NCBI GenBank assembly: GCA_035533075.1
Contig: DATLUO010000097.1
Span: forward strand, 1 to 64,000
From: Pirellulales bacterium
GTDB lineage: Bacteria; Planctomycetota; Planctomycetia; Pirellulales; JAICIG01
DNA: 64,000 nucleotides
Direction: 5' to 3'
Numbering within the stretch: position 1 is the stretch's first letter; each line of letters begins with the position of its first letter. The notes below the pieces were generated by a model. It worked only from the letters and a program-made list of their open reading frames with translations. It was not told the origin of the DNA and did no database searches. The position numbers were made by a program, and so were the translations under genes. Below are positions 42,788 to 51,500 of this stretch, piece by piece.

Positions 42788-45597
42788 CATCCAGCTATTC
42801 CATCCCCGAACTGATCATCAACTCGCCCTTCCGCGAGCCGGCGGCGCATTGGAGCTACGACCGCGCGTCGCGGCTGTTCACGCGTAAGGCCGCGCGGCGG
42901 CCGGCGGGCTACATTATGGCCACGCCCGGTAGCCAGTCGTTCGACGATCCGGGCGTGTTCGTCGAGCTGCCGCTGGTGAACCAGATTCGACAGCGCGTCA
43001 AAGCCTGGCGAGAACGCCCCGATAATCCCTACGCGGGTGTCAACGGCATCACGCGACGCCTCTTGGAACATTGGCGCGACGCCGAACAGCGCGAGGACCG
43101 GCAGTTTTTCTTTTGCCAGCTCGAAGCGATCGAAACGCTCATCTGGCTGGTCGAGGCGCCGGCCGCCGAGCGGCAGGGAATCGACGTGCCAGGCGACGGC
43201 GGCGACTTCACGCGGTGGTGCTCCAAGATGGCCACGGGCAGCGGCAAGACCATCGTGATGGCCATGCTCATCGCCTGGCACGTGCTCAACAAGGCGACCT
43301 ACCCGCAGGACAAGCGATTTGCCCGCAACGTGCTGGTGGTGGCGCCGGGCCTGACGGTGAAGAGCCGCTTGCAGGTGCTCGTGCCGGGCAGCGAGGGAAA
43401 CTACTACGACCTGTTCGCCGTCGTGCCGCCGGGACTGACGGAGAAGTTGCGGCAAGGCAAAGTGCTGGTGCGCAACTGGCACGCGCTCGACTGGGAAAGC
43501 GAGGAGCAGATCGCCCGGCGAAAGGGGGTCGACAAGCGCGGGGCCAAAAGCGACGAAGCCTACGTCCGTGACGTGCTGGGCGAGATGGCGTCGGCCCGAA
43601 ACCTTCTCGTCATCAACGACGAGGCGCACCATGCCTGGCGAGTGGCCGGCCACGGCAAGCCGGGCGCGAGCAAGGCCGAAGTCGAGACGGCGACCAAATG
43701 GATCGGCGGGCTCGATCGAATTCATCGCGCGCGTGGCATCTTGGCCTGCCACGACCTTTCGGCCACGCCCTTCGCGCCGACAGGCCGGCAAAGCACCGAA
43801 GAAATGCTGTTCGGGTGGATCGTCAGCGATTTTGGACTGGCTGATGCCATCGAATCGGGACTGGTCAAGACGCCGCGGGTGGTCGTTCGCGACGACGGGC
43901 GGCTGGCGCCCGACTACAAGTCGCGGCTGTACCACATTTACAACGATCCCGAAGTGAAAGACGACTTGAACCGCAAGGCCGAGCCGTTCGAGCCGCTGCC
44001 CGACCTGGTGACGAACGGCTATTACCTGCTCGGCAAAGACTGGCTGGAGACGGCCACTCGCTGGCGCGAGCAAGGCGAACCGACGCCGCCCGTGATGATT
44101 ACCGTGGCCAACCGCACCGAGACGGCAGCGCGGGTCAAGTTCGCCTTCGACCGCGCCAAGATCCAAATCGACGAGCTGGCGCGGCCCGAGCGGACGTTGC
44201 ACATCGACTCGAAGGTGCTGGAGATGGCGGAGGCCCAGGAGGAGCCGACGGCGCTGACGGGCGAGAACGAGGGCGACGACGACGATCAGGAGCAACCCGT
44301 GCGGAAGCTGACCAAGCAACAGCAGGCGGAGCTCTTGCGGCGGACGGTCGACACGGTCGGGCAGGTCGGCCAGCCGGGCGAGCAGATCCAGGCGGTGATC
44401 TCGGTGGGCATGCTTTCCGAGGGGTGGGACACGAAGACCGTGACGCACATCATGGGCCTGCGGGCTTTTTCCAGCCAGTTGCTGTGCGAGCAGGTCGTGG
44501 GCCGCGGGTTGCGGCGGACCAGTTACGACGTGAATGAGGCGACCGGCATGTATGAGCCGGAGTACGTGAACATCTTCGGCGTCCCGTTCACCTTCCTGCC
44601 GCACGAAGAAGGCGACGGGCCGCCGCCCCCGCCGCCCCCGCCCAAGACCAAGATCGAGGCGCTTGCCGAGCGGCGGCAGTTTGAGATTGTCTGGCCGAAC
44701 ATCGTGCGGATCGACCACGTGTTGCAGCCGCGGCTGGCCCTCGATTGGTCGTCCGTCGAGCCGTTGGTGTTGGACGCCTTTCACTTGACGATGCTGGCCG
44801 AACTGGCGCCGGTGATCGAGGGCAAGCCCGACGTGACGCGGTTGGCGCAGATCGAATTGGAGAGTCTGGCCCGGCGGTTCCGCGCGCAGAAGATCGCCTT
44901 CGAGGCCGCGCGCGACGTCTTCGACCTGGCGCGGCCAAGCTGGCGCGGCAACCGCGAGTTTCTGCTCGGGCAGCTTGTCGGCCTGGTCGAGCGTTTTATT
45001 CAGTCGGACCGGTTGCAGATCGTGCCCGACTCGTTCGCTCAGGACGAATTGCGACGGCGACTGGTGATCGCGCTGAACATGACCAAGCTGGTGCAGCATC
45101 TTTGGAACGCGGTACGAGAAAAGAACACCGAGCGGCTTGTGCCGGTTTTCGACGACGATCACCCGCGGCGTTCGACGGCCGACATGCAGCCCTGGTACAC
45201 GGGCAAGCCACATGAGTTAACACGACGTTCGCACGTGAATTTTTGCGTCTTTGACAGTACCTGGGAAGCCACCGAGGCGTTCGAACTCGATCGCAACGAT
45301 CTGGTCGAGGCGTGGGCGAAGAACGACCACTTAGGTTTCGAGGTTCTTTACAGCTTGCAGGGCGTAGTGCGGAAATATCGTCCCGACTTCCTGATTCGGC
45401 TGCGGGGCGGCACGTTGTTGGTGCTGGAGGTCAAAGGGCAAGATTCGGTGGCCGAGCAAACCAAGCGGCGTTACCTGGCCGAGTGGGTTGAAGCCGTGAA
45501 CGGCGTCGGCGACTTTGGCCGCTGGGCTTGCGACGTTTCGCGCCACCCCAAGGATGTGGCGGAGATTCTTGAGCGGCACGCCAGGTCGCACCGTTAA
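42784..45597 (+). CDS. Type III restriction endonuclease subunit (Res-like)
   Basis: The protein has 937 residues from ATG 42784. An SF2 helicase/translocase core: Q-like region FFFCQLEAIETLIWL, Walker A MATGSGKT (149-156), motif II NDEAHHAW and motif III LSATPFAPTG. The second RecA domain has GMLSEGWDTKTVTHIMGLRA and QVVGRGLRR (motif VI). The C-terminal nuclease has PDFLIRLRGGTLLVLEVKGQ, a PD-(D/E)xK site. It cleaves DNA after ATP-driven communication between two unmethylated sites. It is the last gene of the operon. The helicase and nuclease motifs look intact. Confidence 0.92.
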   Translation: MTSSYSIPELIINSPFREPAAHWSYDRASRLFTRKAARRPAGYIMATPGSQSFDDPGVFVELPLVNQIRQRVKAWRERPDNPYAGVNGITRRLLEHWRDAEQREDRQFFFCQLEAIETLIWLVEAPAAERQGIDVPGDGGDFTRWCSKMATGSGKTIVMAMLIAWHVLNKATYPQDKRFARNVLVVAPGLTVKSRLQVLVPGSEGNYYDLFAVVPPGLTEKLRQGKVLVRNWHALDWESEEQIARRKGVDKRGAKSDEAYVRDVLGEMASARNLLVINDEAHHAWRVAGHGKPGASKAEVETATKWIGGLDRIHRARGILACHDLSATPFAPTGRQSTEEMLFGWIVSDFGLADAIESGLVKTPRVVVRDDGRLAPDYKSRLYHIYNDPEVKDDLNRKAEPFEPLPDLVTNGYYLLGKDWLETATRWREQGEPTPPVMITVANRTETAARVKFAFDRAKIQIDELARPERTLHIDSKVLEMAEAQEEPTALTGENEGDDDDQEQPVRKLTKQQQAELLRRTVDTVGQVGQPGEQIQAVISVGMLSEGWDTKTVTHIMGLRAFSSQLLCEQVVGRGLRRTSYDVNEATGMYEPEYVNIFGVPFTFLPHEEGDGPPPPPPPPKTKIEALAERRQFEIVWPNIVRIDHVLQPRLALDWSSVEPLVLDAFHLTMLAELAPVIEGKPDVTRLAQIELESLARRFRAQKIAFEAARDVFDLARPSWRGNREFLLGQLVGLVERFIQSDRLQIVPDSFAQDELRRRLVIALNMTKLVQHLWNAVREKNTERLVPVFDDDHPRRSTADMQPWYTGKPHELTRRSHVNFCVFDSTWEATEAFELDRNDLVEAWAKNDHLGFEVLYSLQGVVRKYRPDFLIRLRGGTLLVLEVKGQDSVAEQTKRRYLAEWVEAVNGVGDFGRWACDVSRHPKDVAEILERHARSHR

Positions 45598-45787
45598 CGT
45601 TTGCAAAAGTCGGTGTTCGTCGCTCTGCTTCGTTTGGCGCGAATTGGCCATCTTCGAAATGCCCTGGACAGAGAATACTTCCTCTCCGAATCCGGAGAGG
45701 AGCGGCAGAACAATGGTGTATCGGTACGCATGCCCCGCAAGCTCATTGCGGGCCAGACTTGGCAGCCACAAATTTCCTGGCGGCTTG

Positions 45788-46021
45788 TCAACGAGCGCGG
45801 CCAGTTTTGGGTTTCGAGGGCGAACGGGTCTTTTTGCCACCGGCGCGGTTCACTCTTGCCCCCGGTTCGCGAATGATCTGTGCGTCCTTGAGGGCTTTGT
45901 AATCCTCCGATCGGACCACAAGCTGTTGCGGCGGACGCGTGTGGAATCCGATGCCGCAGCCCGCCAGGAACGCAACGGCCGCATCGTACTGGTCGCGGTC
46001 GTCAAAGTCAATTACGGGCAC
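45788..46021 (-). CDS. Small protein of unknown function (77 residues)
   Basis: It starts at GTG 46021, supported by AGGAAGG with a 7-nt spacer at 46029-46035. The first 50 residues (MPVIDFDDRDQYDAAVAFLAGCG, cited in parts, then LVVRSEDYKALKDAQIIRE) look like a compact alpha/beta fold. The tail is a basic, disordered stretch of about 27 residues. It could be an antitoxin-like or accessory protein, but no toxin partner is recognised in the 190 bp that follow before the Res gene. It is convergent with the defence operon. Confidence 0.5.
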   Translation of the reverse strand: MPVIDFDDRDQYDAAVAFLAGCGIGFHTRPPQQLVVRSEDYKALKDAQIIREPGARVNRAGGKKTRSPSKPKTGRAR

Positions 46022-46247
46022 GATTGAACCTTCCTATAACGGGATGGTACCGATCGCCGAGTCTCTACGCAATGACGCCCTTGTCGCACGGACCCATTTA
46101 TCTATTATCGTCGCATTTGTGGCGGACGCAAGGCCACGGAGGTTTGCGGCTGCTTGTCCATCGCTTAAGTAAAAACGCCGCTTGGAGATCGCCATGCCAA
46201 CGCCGCGCTCGCGGCGCGCCCCCCGAGCCAAATCGACAGATGGGCAT

Positions 46248-48416
46248 TTACGCTTTCCGCTCGCTGCGATAAAACCGGTTCGACATAAAATGTTCCACCG
46301 CCAGTACGAGGGCCACGAGCGCCATCAAGAGTGGAAACAGTTCGCGGCCGACCCGGCCCGTGCTCATCTGGCGGTCGATCTCGTCGCGGCTGCGGGCCAG
46401 GCGGAACTCGGTGTCGCCGAAAACCTGCTTCAGCCCGTCCTCGTCGGTGCGGCCCAGCTCGCTGGCGCTCGGCGGCAAGTTGACGCTGAAGCCGCGGTCG
46501 AGTCCGCCCTGCTTGCCGCCGGCCGTCACCTGATAGTTGCCCACCCAGGCCGTCGAAGTCACGACGATCGCTCGCTGCTTCGGATCGGCCGACTGGCGGT
46601 AGGTGTCGCCGCGCGGCGTGGTCAAGAGATAGGTCGTGTAGCGTTCGTCGGCCGACAGGCGAAGCACGGCGGCCTCGCCCGCCAGGTAGTTCAACTGCCC
46701 TTCGGTGCTGCCGGCCAGGTATGAGCCGACCTGCAGGACCAGCATGAAGTAGGGCCAGTTTTCCAGCCCCCGCACCAGCTCGTTCCACGGCTCATCGCCG
46801 GCGCTGTTGAGCATCGAAATCGGCGTGGTCATGAGCACCACGTGCCCCTTGCCGACCGGCCGCTCGACCAGCAACGGCTCTTTGTTGCACGTGGCCACCA
46901 CGGCCGTCCCGTTTGGCCGCTTGTGCAACGGCCAGTAGCGATAGATCGGAAACGCGTCCCAAGGCACCGAGCCTTTGAGCGGCCGGAACTTGGCCACCAT
47001 CGGATGCTGCTCGTTCGAGATCACCAGGTATTTGCCGCCGTCCGGAAAGTTGCGTGGGAATTTGCCCAGCTCGCCGGGCAACAGCCGCTTGGCCGCCGCC
47101 GATTGATAGCTCTCCGGCCGCGCCGCCGCTCCCAGAAAAATGCCCACGCCTCCGCCCGACTCCGCATAGCGGTCGAGCTGGTTCCAGACATCGTCGTCGA
47201 GCGCGCCGGGATCGACCAGCGCCACCACCGCATAATCCTCCAGCGACCGTTGCGATAGCTCGCCGAACGAGACCACGTCGCACTCGAACTGTGCCCGGCC
47301 CGTCTGCCGGAAGCCGTCGGGGGCCAGTGCTTCCGTGAAATAGCGCGTGCGTTCATAGAGGGGCGGCGACGAGGCGACAAGGACTTTCCAGGGCGGCTTG
47401 ACGTCGAGGGTGAACCAGCGGCGGTCGTCGGCGGCCAGACCGTCGGCACCGACCAACCGCACGAAGCCCTGGTGCGTGCCGGTGTCGAGCGGGCCGAGCG
47501 AAAACTCGGTTCCCTGGCTGGCGCCCGACGCCACCGCGACGATGTCTTGGGCGCGTTTTTCTTCCTCGCCGCTTTCGTTCACCAGATAAACTTCCACGGC
47601 CCTTTCAGCGGCCAACCCCGTGCTGACGACTTCGGTGGTGAGCGACCAGGGGCGGTTGCGGGTGATCGACTCGGCCAACAGACGCAACTCGCCCAAGGCC
47701 AGGTTTTGCGGCTCTTTCACCCCCACGTCGATCACATAGATGCCCAGTCCCAGGCTCTCCGCCAGACGCTGACGCAGCTTGGCCGCGGCCCGCGGATCCC
47801 ACTCGGCCTTGGTCAGGTCGGAAAAGACATACAGCTCCTTGCGTTCGGGCATCTCCTTTCGCTCCGGCTCGCCTTTCCTCAACAACTCGACCGCCTGCTC
47901 GATCACGTCCCATAGGTCTTGCGGGGCGGCGGTCGTCTCCAGCCGGCTGATGCGTTGCTGGGCGGCTCCCAGATCGACCTGAAACACGGGCTGGCCGGGC
48001 GTGGAATCGAGCACGGCCACCAGGCTGTCGGGCGGCAGTTGCTTGACGAGCCAATCGGCCGTCTCGCGGGCCTCTTCCAGCCGCGTTTTGTTCTCGCTTT
48101 TGTAGTCCATCCGCGGCGAGGTGTCGAAAACCATGGCCGCCGCCACCGGCGCTTCCTGATCGCCGATGAAACCGCTCGATTTGATGCTCGGACGCGCCAG
48201 GCCGAACGCCAGCAGACAAAGGACCGCCATCCGCAACAGCAGCAGCAGCAAGTGCCGCAACCGCATGCGGCGGCGATTGGCGATTTCTCGCCGCTGCACA
48301 AAGCGCAGCGCGGGAAACTCGAGGTGTCGCGGCTGCTGCCGCATCACCAGGTGCAGCACGACGGGCAGCGCCGCGGCGGCGGCGCCGAAGAGCAACGCGG
48401 GGGTGACAAAATCCAT
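46248..48416 (-). CDS. BatA-domain/vWA membrane protein
   Basis: The protein has 722 residues. The N-terminal BatA-type domain has two membrane helices around a basic loop (LLFGAAAAALPVVLHLVMRQ, then LLLLLLRMAVLCLLAFGLAR). A von Willebrand A-like domain follows. Its metal site reads FDTSPRM rather than a strict DxSxS, so metal binding may be weak. A long beta-rich region leads to a C-terminal membrane helix (LLMALVALVLAVEHFM). BatA proteins act with MoxR ATPases and DUF58 proteins in many bacteria, but none is visible here. It is divergent from the caspase/vWA gene with a 170-bp spacer, so shared control is likely. Confidence 0.82.
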   Translation of the reverse strand: MDFVTPALLFGAAAAALPVVLHLVMRQQPRHLEFPALRFVQRREIANRRRMRLRHLLLLLLRMAVLCLLAFGLARPSIKSSGFIGDQEAPVAAAMVFDTSPRMDYKSENKTRLEEARETADWLVKQLPPDSLVAVLDSTPGQPVFQVDLGAAQQRISRLETTAAPQDLWDVIEQAVELLRKGEPERKEMPERKELYVFSDLTKAEWDPRAAAKLRQRLAESLGLGIYVIDVGVKEPQNLALGELRLLAESITRNRPWSLTTEVVSTGLAAERAVEVYLVNESGEEEKRAQDIVAVASGASQGTEFSLGPLDTGTHQGFVRLVGADGLAADDRRWFTLDVKPPWKVLVASSPPLYERTRYFTEALAPDGFRQTGRAQFECDVVSFGELSQRSLEDYAVVALVDPGALDDDVWNQLDRYAESGGGVGIFLGAAARPESYQSAAAKRLLPGELGKFPRNFPDGGKYLVISNEQHPMVAKFRPLKGSVPWDAFPIYRYWPLHKRPNGTAVVATCNKEPLLVERPVGKGHVVLMTTPISMLNSAGDEPWNELVRGLENWPYFMLVLQVGSYLAGSTEGQLNYLAGEAAVLRLSADERYTTYLLTTPRGDTYRQSADPKQRAIVVTSTAWVGNYQVTAGGKQGGLDRGFSVNLPPSASELGRTDEDGLKQVFGDTEFRLARSRDEIDRQMSTGRVGRELFPLLMALVALVLAVEHFMSNRFYRSERKA

Positions 48417-48586
48417 TCCGTTAGGTTACCGGGCCCAGTCGAGCAACGTCAAATAGACTTCACGCGGGCCCGCGGAGCCACGTGCTTGTCACTGACGCAG
48501 CCGTCTGCTTAGATAAGAGTGCCGTGGCGAGCCACGCTCCGCAGGGTTGCGGACCCTTCTGCCACGTTCCTTGAGAGGCACTCATC

Positions 48587-51500
48587 ATGGCAGCAAACGA
48601 CGCGGGACCGGGCAAGGATGACCAGGCACGCTCCCCACGGCGCGCAAGCTGGCGCGGCTCGGCGACTGCCACCGCCTCGCCCTCCGATTATCGCTGGCGC
48701 GACCGCGGCGAAAAAACCAACCGCGAAGTCGCCCAGCAGAACCTGCGGCGGCGAGTCAAACTGGCCTTGTTGACCAGCAGCGTGCTTGGACTCTGCGGCG
48801 CCTTCGCCTGGTATTGGCTGATGCGGCCCCGCGCCACGCCGCTGTTGGCGGTCAGCATCACGCAGTACGTCGCGCCGCTGCCGCCCAACAGCTTTGCCGC
48901 TGAAGACGTGACGCGGCTGTCCGAGGTGGCCAAGGCCGCCTCCCGCGGCAGCGGCATGTTGACCGTCAAGTCGTCGCCGACCGCGGCCGACGGCAGCGAC
49001 GACGAGCGGGCCGCCTGGAACTCCAAATCGGCCGAGTCCCTGCTGAAGCAGGTGGGGCAATGGCTGGAGGGCGCCACGCCCGGCGGACCGGGCCGGCGAA
49101 TGCTGGGCTCCGGCGGCACGGTGGTGCTCTACATCACCGGGCACGGGGCCGTCGATGAGAAAGGCCGCGCGTGCATTATTCCGGCCGACGCGGCAAAATC
49201 GCGCGCAGCAGCCGAACCCGCCTACTTGAAGTCCGACCGCTGGTTGGCCGTGGCCGACGTTGTGCAGCGGCTCGACGAAATACGGCCCGATGTCAAAAAA
49301 CTGCTGGTGCTCGATTGCAACCGTCTCGACGCCGATTGGGCCATCGGCTTGCTCTACAACGGATTTGCCGAAGCGCTGCCCGCCGCACGGGGAAACGCCA
49401 AATCAGTGGCGATTCTCAGCGCGGCGCAGGCGGGCCAGCTTGCCTGGCCTGGCGTGGAGCTGCAAGGCACGCCGTTCGGCTTTTATCTCTCGCAGGCCTT
49501 GATCGGCGATCCCGCGGCCGACGACGATCGCAACGGCAAAATCTCTTTGCAAGAGCTCGCCCGGTTCGTCCGCACGCGCGTCTCGAACTGGGTCCGCGCC
49601 AATCGTTACGACGATCAGCTTCCGTTGCTGGTGCCCGAAGAGGCCGATTTTGACGTCGCTTACAACGATTTGGGCGCGGTCGATGTGGTTCAGCCGCCCG
49701 ATGCGGCAAAGATTCAGAGCGAATTCAACGAGCTGCAGCCGTTGTGGAGTCAGCTCGATGATCTGTGGCGGGAGCACGAGCGGCTGCAAGGCCCGGTCGT
49801 AAACGAGTCTTCGCCGGTATGGTCGGAGCACTGCCTCGACTGGCACCGCTTTCAGCAGGAACTGGTGCGTTGCGGCTCGCTGCTGCTGGCCGGCCGCGAA
49901 TATCGTGACGAATGCGGCGCCTGCCTTTCGCAATTGAAAGGCCTGGCCCAGAAGCTGAGCCAGCGGCGGCAGGAGGCGCTGCCCGTCCCGAGCTTGCCGC
50001 TGGCCCGCCGTTGGCGAAAGTTGCCGATCGACCCGTCGCTGCGCGAGGAGGTGGCCGGGTATCTTCAAGGCGAGAAGAAGAGTCCGTCCAGCGAGGTGAA
50101 GGGCGACTATTTCGTCCGCGCCGACGGCGTTTGGCAATGGCTGGCGACGGGCCGCGCGCCGGCGGGGCAGGACGGCCGCGATGCCGGCCGCAGGGCGGTC
50201 GATTTCGTCGACGCTCCGGCGCCGCCAGATAAATACGATGTCGTCGAAATCCGTTTATTGAAGTTGCTGGCGGACCATGCGCCCGATTCGCTTTGGAACC
50301 AGGCCGACAAGCAGCTTCTGCCGGTGCTCAAGCTCCGCGAATCGGCCGAAGAGGCGGCCGCTCCGCGCGACGTTCGGGCACACTATGCGCTCCGGCGGCG
50401 GGTCGAACGGGCCGATGCCGATCTCCGCCGTCTGGAAGACGCCCTGTTTATCAACGACGATGTCTGCAAACAGGCCGGGCCGTGTCTGGCGCGCAAGCAG
50501 GATTATGAATCCGCCCAGCGCGACGGCGAGCGGCTGGCCGAGATCCTTGCCAAGCGCGATCAGGCATGGGCCGAGTTCCCCTACCTCGCCCAGTGGCTGC
50601 TGCGGCGACCCGACACGCTCGACGGCGGCGACGTCGAGGCGATCGGCAAAATCTCCGAGACGATCGCCAGCCTGCGCGATCTCGACGTTCGTCTCGACGC
50701 CTATCTTGAAGGTTTCCTCCGCAATGACGTGGCGGCCGCGGGCCAAGAAGAAACCCTCGAAGAGCTGGAATTCGGCGCCGACAGGGTCGACGGCTGGCGA
50801 AGGGGCGTGGGCGTGAAGCTGCAGGACGCAGTCGATCGCGCGGTCGTCAAGGCGCGCGACGAAGTGACGCTGCGGCAGCTTGTCTCCCTGTTGGCCAGTC
50901 CGCTGGTGTCGGGACATAAGCGAATCGCGCTGCGGAGGCAGTACTCCGACGCCTTGCAAAAACCGCTGGCGTCGGCGGGAACGTCGGCCGCGACAAGCAC
51001 CACGGGCACATCCACGCCGCCAACGGAATCCGGCGACGATAATGTCTATCTGCGGCGGTTGACTGCGGGCGACCATCCGGCGCTGGCGCTGGTGGGTTGG
51101 GAGGCGATAACGTCGAAGGAGCCCGATTCGAGCGGCAAACAGGCGGCCGAAGCGTCGTGGCTGCGGCTGGCGCGGCAGGGGGGCGACGTGCGGCAACGAC
51201 TGCTCGAATTGGCCTCGGTCGGTGTCGTCGGGCCTCAACCGGTCGGCGACGATGCGGAGCCCGCGCCCGCCCGGTCGGTTTACAGCTTCGCAGAGCGACG
51301 GCTGCGGCCGGCGGCGGCTCTCTGCGCCTCGGCCGAGTTCGCCGCCAACGACCCCATCGACCGACTGGCCAGGTTCGACCTGAACGAGTTTTTGGCCTGG
51401 CGTGCCGAGCGCACGCTCGACGATTTTTGGGGTTCGGGCGACGAGGACCGTCCCGCGAAGCCCTACTTCGCCTTGGTGTTCGACGAGCTGCGCGATGCGG

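Noticed and set aside
42418-45213. 931-codon frame on the minus strand opposite the Res gene
   Set aside because: It is antisense to a clear helicase/nuclease gene, rich in His, Arg and Leu, and has no domain. Long antisense frames are common in this high-GC DNA.
46034-46195. 53-codon minus-strand frame starting MAISKRRFYLSDGQ
   Set aside because: Near the 77-residue gene and not absurd in composition, but no ribosome-binding site and no recognised similarity. Not enough to call a gene.
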